From NCBI GenBank assembly GCA_963727755.1, contig CAVSHN010000008.1:124001-188000 (forward strand): a DNA stretch of 64,000 nucleotides, read 5' to 3'. Positions 29,914 to 40,674 of this stretch are shown piece after piece. The stretch is from DASYAN01 sp963727755. Lineage in GTDB: Bacteria; Chloroflexota; Ktedonobacteria; Ktedonobacterales; Ktedonobacteraceae. Position numbers and translations under genes: made by a program. Each line of letters begins with the position of its first letter. Within the stretch, counting starts at the first letter, position 1. The notes under the pieces were generated by a model. That model ran no database searches, was not told the DNA's origin, and saw only the letters and a list, made by a program, of their open reading frames with translations.

Positions 29914-32434
29914 TCACCTTACCTTGTAGATAGTAACACCCTCGGCATTATACACAATCTGCATAAACTTACCATACCGATGGAAGTCGACGTTTTGATA
30001 TTTTGTCATCTCTAACGGCCCAACGTATAGATACTGAGCCTTGTAGCGAGCCATTAGAGATAAAATAATATGGGAATTTGGACTTGTATAGATCTGAACA
30101 ACGTCTGAGCTACGCTGTTGAAATTCAGCATTATTTGCATCATTCTTCAGCCAAGCCAAGCGCCACTGAACCTCATGTCCCACCCATCCCATTAGCGTCG
30201 GCAGACCAGTAAACGCTGAAATCCGCCCGTAGAACGAGTAGTCATCGCCCACCGCTTCTATAATCACTGGATCTCCCTGGATATTCGCATTCAGCCAACG
30301 AATGGCCGCATAATCACCCGCACTATCAGAATATGGACAACTCAAAGGCTTACAATTCTTCAGGTACTCTAGTCCATCCAGATTATTCGTACGCTCTAGG
30401 TTTCCCAGTGATCCAAGCCAACCCATCCCACTCGTAGATCCCACATATGTTGGAGAAAACGTTCCACTATCGCTAGCATAGCGTTCATACGGAGCAGTCA
30501 AAGGATAAACCATACTAGCAAGCACAAGCACCAGCAATATAAAGCCCCACCACAGTTTTACACCATATACTATTTTGAACAGAAATGGAGAGTTTTTCGA
30601 GACAGCACGAAAACTATCTAGAATGAAGAAAAGGCCTGCCGAACAGGCTACAGAGAACATTACCCAAACTTGAAAATAAAATTTAAAGACCGTATTCATG
30701 CGATCATATTGGCTTCCATCAAATGCATCTTTCATATAAAATAATTCACAAAAAGCTACAATTGCCAAAGCCGTTGTCCCCAACAGCAAAACAAATGCGT
30801 GTGAGCGATCCCGACAGTGATAGCACGTCAACACAACACCCAGAATTGCAAAGTCAGCACAGACAACAAAGGTGACACTATCAGGCACAAATCTCAGCAT
30901 CCCAAAAGCAAATATCAAGAGCATAAGACAAATTAGAAACAAAGTTCGATCAGTAGATAACAAATGCATAATTAGTGATTTTCTCTCAGAAGGGACAACA
31001 ATATCTCTATTTTCTTCACCCGCAGATAACAACTCATTGTCTCCATCCATAAGAGGAGTCCCCTTTTGTAATTGGTCAAAAAGCGGTTGCCTCATGGCAC
31101 TCATCAGCAAAAGTGATAAGAAAACAAAAGCAAAAAGGCCAAAATGTAATAACTCATCGCTGAGTATCGAACGCATTTGCGCTGGTACCAAACCAATCCC
31201 TTGTACAGGAGAAATAAAAGTTAAGTAGAATGGCAGATAGACGAGAAGCGAGAGGGCTACTAGGCTCATTGCAGCAACCAGAATACCAAGAATCAGGGAA
31301 AAAGAAAACCGCTCGTGATGGGCAAACCATTGCTGACCAACGATACAGACAAGGGCCAGTCCCATATAGGTCGGATAATCCCATCCATTCATCACAAATA
31401 AGCTGCCGAACACCATTGCTGTACAGACAAGATTGAGAAGAATGGACCAGCCACGACCAAAAATCAAGATGCCTCTTCCCGTTGATAACAGCAGATTAAA
31501 GGCCAATCCCATCGCCACAATATCAAAAGCGAGCGTCAACACATGCGCATGAAAGTCCGACAGCAGAAAACTAAAGGATGGAAACTCATTGATCGTATTG
31601 GCAATCACCCGCGATGGCCCAAACCATAAATTAAACAGATTTCGGACTGGAACTACCATGCGCGATCCACCACTGCTGCGCCGCAGCCAGATTGCCAAAA
31701 ATCAGCACCATCAGCACTCCCAACACTCCATACGGAATGGCAGGCCATAACGATAGCAAAACATGATCAGGACCCTCAGAACTCTCATTGTCTGGCTGTA
31801 CATGTAAATAACGAGCCCACGTGACAATATTGCATATGATCCCAAATATATTGACCGCACATAACCCAAAGATAAGACAGATACCCGTGTTGAATGCCAC
31901 AGAGGCAGACTGCCCCAGCAACTTCGCCAGCATGGCAATGCTATAATGCGCGTAATAATAGTAATTAATACTGTAGCCAGCATACCACATATCGTTGGGT
32001 GGTAAATGCGGACCCCGCATAATTGCGGCAATAAACCCCTCATCCATGAATCTCTCAAAGCCTATGATCGCTGGTCCAAAAGAACGTACCCATCCCAGCA
32101 GGAACATCATTCCTAGAAACAGACTCTCTACCGCCAGAATATACCACCCATTTTTGCGTATCATCTTTATAATAGCATGATGCTGATATTTAAATCCAAA
32201 TAAGTTACTAATGAGCAAAAGGAGTACAATGCCAACAATAAATAACTGATTAAAAGGCAAAACACGCACACACATCAATGGTAACCAGACACAGAATGCT
32301 AGTACTAGCACACCCAGTGCCTTGCTGAAGGCCCAGCCACGGTCAGGCAAATTGCGAAACACACTTGAAGTCAGCGGCAAGCACAGAATCCCCAATATTT
32401 CAACTAAGACCCACATTTCAAACAATTCAATCAT
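29914..32434 (-). CDS. DUF2298 (Chlor_Arch_YYY) membrane protein, frameshifted
   Basis: A large polytopic protein whose signature MWYAGYSINYYYYAHYSIAMLAKLLG near residue 150 gives the YYY-domain its name; FPSFSFLLSDFHAHVLTLAFD follows. The two frames (32434-31640 and about 31640-29914) overlap around CGCATGGTAGTTCC. One base shift joins them to about 840 residues. The family occurs in Chloroflexota and archaea next to GT39 and Agl23 genes and is thought to act in membrane glycan transfer, but has no proven activity. The start overlaps the stop of the upstream GT39 gene by eight bases, so the genes form one operon. Confidence 0.78.
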
Positions 32435-34247
32435 AACCTACTCCTAATGAGTGAACACCCTGCAACAGTTTTTGAAGGAGCTGATCGGAAGTATAAGGAT
32501 AAGGAGTCTCACGCACGAAAATGCGGCAGGTCGGATGATCAAAAACTGAGTAACTTTCATCAGCACTACGGTCATTAATCCTGATCCCAAAGAGATGAGG
32601 ATAATCGTCAAACTGTGCCGCCAAGTGAAAACCAAGTTGCCCACTAAAGAGCAATTGATAGTAATGATTGGTTAAAGGATAACGTTGAGGGAGACGTGGA
32701 ATGGACTTATCTAGACGATCGGTAGCCATGGTAATCGCATTGACCGTCGGCAACAGCTCAGCCAGCAACTCTGCTTTCTGTAAGGTATCACCATCATAGA
32801 GAGGCAAGCCAGTCTCAGACTGTCCTGGGGCTGTATTATACTGAGCCTGAATAAACATCGATGGATTATATCCATCAACAGAAACTGGCAATGGATCATC
32901 CCATTGCTCATAAGTCACTACACTGCCTGCGGGAAGATGATGATACATCCAAAGCGAGGCCTGGATACGTGTATTTGGCTGGCTATAGACATTGAGCAAT
33001 GCCAATCCTTGAAAGATTGTTCCGCCCAATACTATTATCGGTAGGCAAGCAGCTAACAGCGATAGCATCCTCTTCTGCGTCTGTGACTGCAAAAAGCCCT
33101 GTCCTGACCATAGGAGGAGCCGCTGAACTAGCGCAAGTACCCCTACCACAGCCATCAGCGCAAGAAGCGGATAGACAGGGAGCATATAGCGCATATACTT
33201 GGTATAGAAACTGCCAACAATGACACTATAGACAAGTATCCAGGAAAGTACCACCAACCATGAATTAACATTACCCCTGATAGCACGCCAGATAAACCAT
33301 AGGAGAGCAACCGCTGCACTGCATCCTAACGCTATCCCCATGCCCCACAGGAGCATATTCTGCCCTTCGTAGAGATAGGGGACAGTCCCAGCAAATTGTT
33401 GAGTGTAGGGGACATCAAATATACCACGTGCGATATCATTCTCATGCAGAGTTAGACTGCAGAAATTGCTAAAATCGAGCAACGCATAAGGTTCAACAAG
33501 CAAAAAAACCAGTAGAGAGATAGTGATTACTAGGATCAACAGAGAAATAGCGCTCAAGAAACTCCGTCTTTTATACCAGCGCAACCCAACTGCAACCAGC
33601 AAAGGAACAGCTAGAGGTGCTGCACTGACCTTCGTACCAAGCGCAAGGCCAGAAGCCAAACCAGCTATCAAAGCCCAACGCATAGGCGTTTCGGTATCAA
33701 CCAGCGCCACACAGGCCAGAATTGTAAGCATTACGAAGAAGAGCAGCACCGTATCAACGGTATAAAAGTGCGAAAGTTGCAATTGCAGAGGAGTAAATAC
33801 GACGAGACTTCCCGCAAACAAGGCAACATTCCAGCCAGAAGGACGTCCAGGAAGCTCATCTTGGATCAGCCGTAATCCTAACCAAGCAGTCAAGAGAATG
33901 GTTCCAGCATCAAAAAGAGCCGAAATCACACGTCCAACGAACATCAAATTGACAAACGTCGTTGGACTTGCAAAATCGTAGCGCAATATAGCACCAACGA
34001 GGGCGAGAAGATAAAGAGGAAAAGATCCATAAGCAAAAAAATGGGGATTGAGCGGTGATTTCGCCGGATCAAGAAACTGCGCCAGACTTGTTGGCCAGCG
34101 CAAAGCCATCACCCGAAACAGAATTTGACGCTCGTCGGGATGAAAACTATCTCCTTGATCCCAATTGATACCATATAGCCGCAAGAGTAAGCCGCAAATG
34201 CACAAAAGCCCCAGGGCAAAAGGTTTCCAACGAATCATGACCTTCAT
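32427..34247 (-). CDS. GT39-type membrane glycosyltransferase, first gene of glycan operon
   Basis: 606 residues with GT-C topology. The first loop holds GDSFHPDERQILFRV near residue 35, the D-E motif of Dol-P-Man/undecaprenyl-sugar dependent transferases. A C-terminal soluble part begins near 430. Start: ATG 34247 has no clear ribosome site; ATG 34238 has GAAGG only two bases before it. This lack may reflect the omegaRNA-bearing element that ends about 10-18 bases upstream and has probably replaced the native leader. It overlaps the YYY gene at 32427-32434. Confidence 0.78.
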   Translation of the reverse strand: MKVMIRWKPFALGLLCICGLLLRLYGINWDQGDSFHPDERQILFRVMALRWPTSLAQFLDPAKSPLNPHFFAYGSFPLYLLALVGAILRYDFASPTTFVNLMFVGRVISALFDAGTILLTAWLGLRLIQDELPGRPSGWNVALFAGSLVVFTPLQLQLSHFYTVDTVLLFFVMLTILACVALVDTETPMRWALIAGLASGLALGTKVSAAPLAVPLLVAVGLRWYKRRSFLSAISLLILVITISLLVFLLVEPYALLDFSNFCSLTLHENDIARGIFDVPYTQQFAGTVPYLYEGQNMLLWGMGIALGCSAAVALLWFIWRAIRGNVNSWLVVLSWILVYSVIVGSFYTKYMRYMLPVYPLLALMAVVGVLALVQRLLLWSGQGFLQSQTQKRMLSLLAACLPIIVLGGTIFQGLALLNVYSQPNTRIQASLWMYHHLPAGSVVTYEQWDDPLPVSVDGYNPSMFIQAQYNTAPGQSETGLPLYDGDTLQKAELLAELLPTVNAITMATDRLDKSIPRLPQRYPLTNHYYQLLFSGQLGFHLAAQFDDYPHLFGIRINDRSADESYSVFDHPTCRIFVRETPYPYTSDQLLQKLLQGVHSLGVGYD

Positions 34248-34257
34248 CAGATTTGTG

Positions 34258-34724
34258 CAAGGAAACCCCTGGCTTCAGCCATGGAGAGGAATTGCTCCCT
34301 AGATGCATGGGTGGGGGGAAGGCTAGTGGAGGCTTAAGCCAGCTAGACTTGTACGATAGCACTTTCTTGCATTCCTTTCTGCTCTGTTTGTCCTCTTGCG
34401 AGGGGCCGTTTCTGGGAGGAACGGTCAAACCCCTTGTAAAACTGCTCTTTTCGAGCCCCTGGTTTCCCAGGTGATGTTCGCCTCGACGAAGTTATCAGGC
34501 GGCACGTCCTCTAAGCACTTCCTTAACCCTCGTACAGATGTTTAACCTAGAGGTTTTAGAGCTACAGGCTGGCAACGCACCCGTAGGTAAGAACTTTGAC
34601 TCTTCCTGATAACGTAGCCCGATGGCCTTGCGGCCCTGGCTGGGTCTGGTCAGATGAGCTCGCGAAACAACGCTAGCGCTGCTCACAAGCCCCTGGCTTT
34701 CGCCAGCGGGTTCCTGACATCTCC
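34258..34724 (-). mobile_element. Solo IS200/IS605-type element with omegaRNA but no iscB
   Basis: Hairpin CCCTGGCTTCAGCCATGG at 34266-34283 and hairpin CCCCTGGC-TTTC-GCCAGCGGG at 34690-34710 correspond to the two ends of the iscB element at 478-2124. Between them, about 190 bases of non-coding sequence join directly to an omegaRNA copy. The roughly 1.3-kb iscB gene is absent. It is therefore a non-autonomous element in the form of ends plus RNA, located between clpC and the glycan operon. Confidence 0.7.
34455..34722 (-). ncRNA. Orphan omegaRNA
   Basis: Same block order as the iscB-associated RNA at 1862-2123. From its 5' end on the minus strand: ATGTCAGGAACCC, hairpin, GGGGCTTGTGAGCAGCG, GAGCTCATCTGACCAGA, CCCAGCCAGGGCCGCAAGG, and at the 3' end GTCGAGGCGAACATCACCTGGG. 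The arms of the hairpins vary while pairing is kept (CTGGCG/CGCCAG here, GCC/GGC there), as expected for a functional RNA. The guide would be read from about 34721-34742. It points toward the glycan operon, whose first ATG is about 200 bases beyond its 3' end. Confidence 0.7.
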
Positions 34725-34835
34725 CCTTGTCGTATCACAACGCTTGGCTTAATAATATCATGGCTCATGCTATGCATTCAAGAGAGGCATCTAAATGGGT
34801 AGACCATTATCATAATCAGGGGCATATCTAACAAC

Positions 34836-37323
34836 TCACGCAGCCACATGCTCTTGCCCATTACTTTTTACGGAAACAGTGCACATCTGGACATGGATAC
34901 AAAGCTGACCATCAACAACATCGACAACCACACTATCCCCTTTGCCACATAAACCACGCAAGATGGCCTCCGCTAATCTATCTTCCAACAAATGCTGGAC
35001 CATTCGACGCAGAGGACGCGCTCCATACTGAGCATCATACCCTCGCGCCGTAAGCAGCATACGTGCCTCATCCGTAACCTGGAGATCAATGGACTGAGCT
35101 GCCAGACGCTGCTGTGTCTGCACAACCATCAGATCAATTATCTGACGCAAATGTGTTCGCCCTAGAGCATGAAACACGAGCACTTCATCAATCCGATCAA
35201 GTAACTCAGTACGAAAGGAATCTTTTAACCCATTAATAGCTCGTTCACGTATTTGCTCATGGCTCATCACATCCCGTTCACTAGACGGTGGTGCCAAGAT
35301 CATTGATCCTTGCTTCGTATAAACAGTACCAATGTTCGATGTAAGGATTATTATGGTATGTCTGAAATCTATTGCCTGCCCCCGAGCATCGGTGAGGCAA
35401 CCATCTTCAAGGATTTGTAGCAAGAGGTCGAATACTTTGGGATGAGCCTTCTCTGCTTCATCGAAGAGCACTACACAATAGGGACGACGACGAACTGCCT
35501 CAGCTAACTGTCCTGCCTGGTCATAGCCAACATATCCAGGGGGTGAACCGATCAGACGAGAGACAGTATGACTCTCCATAAACTCAGACATATCAAGCTT
35601 GAGCATGGCTCTCTCATCGCCAAAGAGAGCAGTTGTAAGCGCACGGGCTAATTCGGTTTTACCCACTCCTGTTGGTCCCACAAAAATAAACGAGCCAATA
35701 GGTCGGCGGGGATTACGTATCTGCATACGAGAACGCCGAACCGCTTTTGCCAGACTCCGTACAGCTTCATCCTGCCCAATAACACGTTGATGCAATTCTT
35801 GTTCCAAGTTTATGAGGCGCAAGCTCTCTTCTTCAGACACATGTACAACAGGAATACCAGTCCACATTGCTACAATTTGGGCAATATCTTCTACACCCAC
35901 GGTTGGACACTGTTGCTCCTGACCAAGAAGCCATCTATGTTCGGCCTGCCAAAGGTTCTGTCGAAGCTGGCGTTCACACTTAAGTAGGTATGCGGCACTA
36001 GGGAAATCACAGCGAGCAATAGCCTCTTCCTTCTCGTGTTGCACAGTGGTAATCTCATCACGATACTGGCGAATGTTATCAGGCACAACTGAGCACCGCA
36101 TCCGAACGTGAGAGGCTGCTTCATCGATGAGATCAAGTGCTTTGTCGGGAAGGAAACGCCTGTGAATGTAGCGTGAAGACATTTTAACGGCAGCTTGTAA
36201 GGCCTCATCACAGATCTTTACCCGATGAAAAGCCTCATAACGCGAACGCAGGCCATGCAAAACCTTCAGGGTATCATGTTCCGTAGCCTCAGACACTAGC
36301 ACGGGTTGAAAACGCCGCTCCAGCGCAGGGTCCATTTCAATAGTTTTTCGGTACTCATCTAATGTAGTCGCACCTATACATTGAAATTCGCTGCGTGCCA
36401 ACATTGGTTTAAAAAGGTTGGAGGCATCAATAGATCCTTCGGCAACCCCAAGCTGTACAAGAGTATGCAACTCATCAATAAATACAATTAAACCAGGAGT
36501 CGTGGCTATTTCTTGCAGAATACGTTTCAGCCGTTCTTCAAAATCACCCCGGAAGCGTGTTTCCGACAGAGAGGAGCCCTACATCCAACGCAACAAGACG
36601 GCAACTCAGAAGATGATCGGGAACCTTTCTCTGGATAATAGATAAAGCTAATCCTTCTGCAATAGCTGTTTTGCCTACCCCAGCAGGGCCAATAAGGACA
36701 GGATTGTTTTTTGAGCGGCGAGAAAGTACTTGCATCATGCGCTCTAACTCAGCCTCACGACCAATCAAAGGATCAATATTATCTTCCAGTGCCGCTATTG
36801 TTAAATCACGACTAACTAAGTTCAACGTCGGAGTAGCCTGATAACGCGCATGAAACTGCGTAGTGAGCATGAGACGCTCATGTCCATTGAGCCTTAAGAT
36901 AGATAGTTGCGCACAAGCTACATCTAAATGAATACCAAAACTTTCTAATACACCAACGGCAATCCCATTTTGTTCTTCGAACAGAGCCATAAACACATGC
37001 TCTATTCCTATCAGCTGACACTCTTCACTTCCAGCTTTTTCCTCGGCCCGCGTCAGAATCGTGCGTGCACTAACACTCAGGGAAGGTTCGCTCACAAGTG
37101 CTCTGCTACCACGCCCCATCACAAAATCTAGTGCTTGGGAAATACTCGCCGTACTGACATGCAAAGATGCAAATAGTCCTTCAATGAGAGGATTGTGCAA
37201 CTTAAGTATACCCATCAGGATGTGCTCAGGTCCGATTAGCCTATGTCTTACACGCTGGGCCTCCTCGCGAGCATAGGACATTACCAGACGTACATCGGCA
37301 CTATATTTATCAAATTTGCCCAT
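34836..37323 (-). CDS. clpC: ClpC-type AAA+ unfoldase, frameshifted
   Basis: ATP-driven unfoldase that feeds ClpP or refolds proteins. The N-terminal double Clp repeat (YAREEAQRVRHRLIGPEHILMGIL and LIGIEHVFMALFEEQ) is followed by the first ATPase loop GPAGVGKTAIAEG, then the middle domain, then the second GPTGVGKTELARAL and LDMSEFMESHTVSRLIGSPPGYVGY. About 830 residues after repair, normal for ClpC. One extra A near 36558 turns the expected VGTRFRGDFEERLK into an early stop. I start at ATG 37323 (MGKFDKYS), with GGGGGAG seven bases before it. No clpP is nearby. Confidence 0.88.
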
Positions 37324-37562
37324 CTTTTGTCTCCCCCTCAATGTTCTTCGATCTCGCCACCTTGCCTACTTACCACCATTACTATCAGATAGATATCGAA
37401 CAAAGTGCACCTTCTAGAGAGGGGCAAGTGACAGAAGACCAAAAAGTCAGGAGAAAAGGTCCCATTCGGGTGGCGTTTTCAGAAGAAGCAAACTAGCAGT
37501 TCTGGGCTTTCTGGCCAAAAAGCTTGAGAGATGTGAGGATTTGTGATATAGTTGGAGGCGAA

Positions 37563-37634
37563 GTTCCCGTAGCTCAGTGGATAGAGCACCGGTCTCCGGA
37601 ACCGGGTGCGCAGGTTCAATTCCTGTCGGGAACA
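37563..37634 (+). tRNA. tRNA-Arg (anticodon CCG)
   Basis: Cloverleaf by eye: acceptor GTTCCCG/CGGGAAC, D arm GCTC/GAGC, anticodon stem CCGGT/ACCGG with loop CTCCGGA giving anticodon CCG (reads CGG, Arg), and T arm GCAGG/CCTGT with loop TTCAATT. Discriminator A at 37634; CCA is not encoded. Confidence 0.93.
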
Positions 37635-37941
37635 TTTCAATTCTCAATCCGCTTCAGAGACAGACAAGGCCCCCTTGCCCCAGGACACTTCTTGAACAGA
37701 TTGCTGCTATAACCATACTTGAAGATGTTTCAAAAATCAGAACTGTCCCTCTTTTCCCCTAGAAGAAGGCATAAATTTCTGTTAGAATTTACTCAACAGG
37801 AGATCATTGAAAAGCTTAATGGTTCTGTTAATCCTCCCCCAAACTTTGACAGGGGACAGGAAGTGAGATGATACGAATAGTTAATGCTTGCTTTATCATT
37901 TTTCAAACTTTTTCTCTAGTTACTGAATGAAAGGTTTTTTA
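37635..37941. other. Non-coding stretch after the tRNA
   Basis: About 300 bases between tRNA-Arg and the repeat protein. No gene, repeat or strong terminator is recognised. Confidence 0.5.
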
Positions 37942-38373
37942 ATGGGAACTCAACACTCTCGTATGAGAGGATCATCATCCTCAGATAGGCCAACTTCTGC
38001 TGAAGGACAGGAAGTTCGAAATCAACACCAGAGTTCTGAACACCAACGTCCTCGCCACCAGGATTTCGCATCTAATCCACCAAGACATACACAGAGCGAA
38101 GGACAGGAACGTTCCCCAAGGGACGATCATCAAGAGCAGCCACTTTGGGACTTTTTTCGCAATCCAGATGCAATGGCTCAAATATTGAAAAATAGTCAAG
38201 AGCAGGAACATCCTCGAAGCAACAATTATCAAGAGCCGCGACTTTGGGACTTTTTTCGCAATCCAGATGCAATGGCTCAAATATCGAAAAATAGTCAAGA
38301 GCAGGAACATTCGACAAAGCTACATCATCCGGTGGATGCCGCTCAAACAATGGACAAATTTGAGCACGAATGA
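37942..38373 (+). CDS. Disordered protein with a duplicated LWDFFRNPDAMAQI segment
   Basis: I do not recognise a family. The 143-residue product is very rich in Q, E, S, H and R, with no membrane segment or signal. Residues from about 75 on contain two near-identical units of about 31 residues: EQPLWDFFRNPDAMAQILKN then EPRLWDFFRNPDAMAQISKN, each followed by SQEQEH. The DNA of the two units (about 38135-38205 and 38228-38300) is almost identical, so the duplication is recent. The unit holds the only hydrophobic residues in the protein and may be a short binding motif. ATG 37942 has AAAGG seven bases upstream, hence chosen over ATG 37927. Confidence 0.6.
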   Translation: MGTQHSRMRGSSSSDRPTSAEGQEVRNQHQSSEHQRPRHQDFASNPPRHTQSEGQERSPRDDHQEQPLWDFFRNPDAMAQILKNSQEQEHPRSNNYQEPRLWDFFRNPDAMAQISKNSQEQEHSTKLHHPVDAAQTMDKFEHE

Positions 38374-38460
38374 CCCACATTCCGCTATAGATTAGCCAAG
38401 ATTTGCCAGCGGCTCTTCCTTATAAGCGTATTTGTCGGCACGACCACTAGGCAGGAAGAA

Positions 38461-38488
38461 CATAACGATCAGGCAGATGATCGTTATG
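38461..38488 (+). terminator. Inverted repeat after the repeat-protein gene
   Basis: CATAACGATCA at 38461-38471 pairs perfectly with TGATCGTTATG at 38478-38488 across a six-base loop. No clear T-run follows, so the terminator call is tentative. Confidence 0.45.
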
Positions 38489-38589
38489 CTCATATATTTC
38501 CTCCTTCTCCGCAAGCCCCTCCAAGAACATGCCGATGAAGCAGTCAGGTAAATATGTTATAATTAGTTCAGAAGAAAGCGTTTATTCTT

Positions 38590-38682
38590 GTACGGGAGCT
38601 TGGTCTAGCCAGGCTGAGAGGGTAGCCCTTTCATGCTACCGACCGCCGAACCTGAACTGGATAATGCCAGCGTAGGAAGGAT
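38590..38682 (+). promoter_or_regulatory. TPP riboswitch (THI element)
   Basis: All conserved THI-box blocks are present in order: GGGAGCT, GGCTGAGAGGGT, GACCGCCGAACCTGAACTGG, ATAATGCCAGCGTAGGAAGG. TATAAT at 38558-38563 is a possible -10 box just upstream. The GGAAGG at its 3' end could also serve as ribosome site of the ORF at 38688, giving translational control. Downstream is a ruined thiC, the usual target of this riboswitch. Confidence 0.92.
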
Positions 38683-38687
38683 ACACA

Positions 38688-38798
38688 ATGACAGACGTTC
38701 AATCTGTACAATCCCTCAAGCATTCCTTGCAGGTATCCTTCTTTATGCCTTTTGGGTGGCATGCACCAGTCGTTGATGGACCTCAACCGTTGTATTAA
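38688..38798 (+). CDS. 36-residue ORF directly behind the TPP riboswitch
   Basis: ATG 38688 lies five bases after the last conserved riboswitch base, with AGGAAGG as ribosome site. The peptide ends in SFFMPFGWHAPVVDGPQPLY and matches nothing I know. It ends 30 bases before the thiC start. It may be a regulatory leader peptide or the remnant of a lost thiamine gene. Confidence 0.35.
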   Translation: MTDVQSVQSLKHSLQVSFFMPFGWHAPVVDGPQPLY

Positions 38799-38828
38799 CA
38801 TTCGTTCAAAACCTGACGGAGGTGCATT

Positions 38829-40598
38829 TTGTCACAAATGTCGTATAACTTACCTCAACAATTCCCTGCTAGTCAAAAGGTGTATGTCGTTGGTTCTCGG
38901 CCAGATATCAGAGTGCCCATGCGGGAAATTTCTCTGACTCCCACCCTCACTCAGCAGGGAAGGGAAGAAAATCCCCCGCATCGAGTCTATGATACCAGTG
39001 GACCCTATACAGCTCCTGATGCTCAGATAGACATTCGCCGAGGACTTCCCACATTTCGTCGTCCCTGGATTACTGAACGCAATGATGTCGAAGAATACGA
39101 AGGACGTCCCGTTCAACCTCTTGATAATGGGGAGCAGACTTGTCCCCATCCTCAAGATACTTTCGCTCATACAACTCAGCGTCGCCCTCTCAGAGCGCGT
39201 TCAGGGCAAGCAGTCACACAAATGGCATATGCTCGACGAGGGATTATCACGCCCGAAATGGAATTCATCGCTATTCGTGAACAGGTGGATCCTTCCTTCG
39301 TCTGCTCAGAAATTGCCCAGGGGCGTGCGATCATTCCTTCCAACATTAATCATCCCGAGATGAACCGATGATAATAGGAAGAAATTTCCTCGTTAAAGTG
39401 AATGCTAATATTGGAAACTCTGCAATTGCTTCATCCATAGAAGAGGAAGTCGAGAAAATGGTCTGGGCTGCCCATTGGGGTGCGGATACAGTAATGGATT
39501 TATCTACAGGAAAAAATATCCATGAGACCAGAGAATGGATTATTCGAAATTCACCAGTTCCTATCGGGACAGTTCCAATATATCAGGCATTGGAAAAAGT
39601 GAGGAGGAAAAGCTGAAGAATTTCCTGGGAAATTTTCAGGGATACACTGATCGAACAAGCCGAACAAGGAGTAGATTATTTTACTATTCATGCTGGCGTC
39701 CTCTTAGGCATATATTCCGTTAACTGCGTACCGTTCCTGCGGCATTGTTTCACGCGGCGGTTGCATTTCAGCAAAGTGGTGCCTCGACTCATCACAAGGA
39801 AAATTTCCTTTACACACATTTCCGAGGAAATTTGTGAGATAATGAAAACTTATGATGTAGCATTTTCACTCGGTGATGGATTACGACCGGGAGTCTATTG
39901 CAGATGCAAATGATGATGCACAGTTCGCAGAGCTAGATACACTCGGTGAGCTGACTAAAATTGCATGGGAGTATGATGCCCAGGTTATAATAGAGGGACC
40001 GGGTCATATTCCAATGCATATGATAAAGGAAAATGTCGACTGTCAACTTAAAGATATGCCATGATGCTCCGTTTTATACACTGGGACCATTAACAACCGA
40101 TATTGCCCCTGGATATGACCATATCACAAGCGCTATCGGAGCAGCTATGATAGGCTGGTACGGCGAGCAATGCTTTGTTATGTCACTCCAAAAGAACATC
40201 TCGGTTTACCAAATAAACAAGATGTCAAAGATGGAGTGATTGCCTATAAAATTGCAGCTCATGCTGCTGACATTGCAAAAGGGCATCGTGGAGCGCAAGC
40301 CCATGACGATGCACTCTCGAAGGCAAGTTTCGAATTCCGGTGGGAAGACCAGTTTCACCTTGCACTTGACCCTGAAACGGCGAGGTCGTACCACGATGAA
40401 ACCCTCCCCACCCCAGCCGCCAAAACGACCCATTTTTGTTCAATGTGTGGTCCCCATTTCTGTAGCATGCGGATCACGCAAGATTTACGTAATTTCGCTC
40501 AGCAAAAGAACATAGAAGTAAAGCAAGCAATCGCAGAAGGCTTGACCGAGAAAGCTCGTGAGTTTCGCGAGACAGGTGGATCGGTTTACCTGCATTAA
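38829..40598 (+). pseudogene. thiC: Phosphomethylpyrimidine synthase, heavily frameshifted
   Basis: ThiC makes the pyrimidine half of thiamine with a radical-SAM type [4Fe-4S] centre. Recognisable pieces in order: PHRVYDTSGPYT and MAYARRGIITPEMEFIAIRE (frame 1), MIIGRNFLVKVNANIGNSA and MDLSTGKNIHETREWII (from 39368), YFTIHAGVLL (about 39670), IVSRGG, ADANDDAQFAELDTLGELTKIAWE, PFYTLGPLTTDIAPGYDHITSAIGAAMIGWYG, and the cluster motif CSMCGPHFCSM near the end. I count about eight frame changes, near 39366, 39598, 39632, 39713, 39775, 39827, 39891, 40053 and 40170. That density, concentrated in one gene, indicates decay. TTG 38829 or ATG 38838 would start it; GGAGGTG lies just upstream. Confidence 0.85.
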
Positions 40599-40674
40599 TA
40601 TGGTTGCCAATGGTGACACAGGCGAAGAAAACCCGTGTCACCATCAGGTCAGAACAGCAATCTAACTAGGTCTT

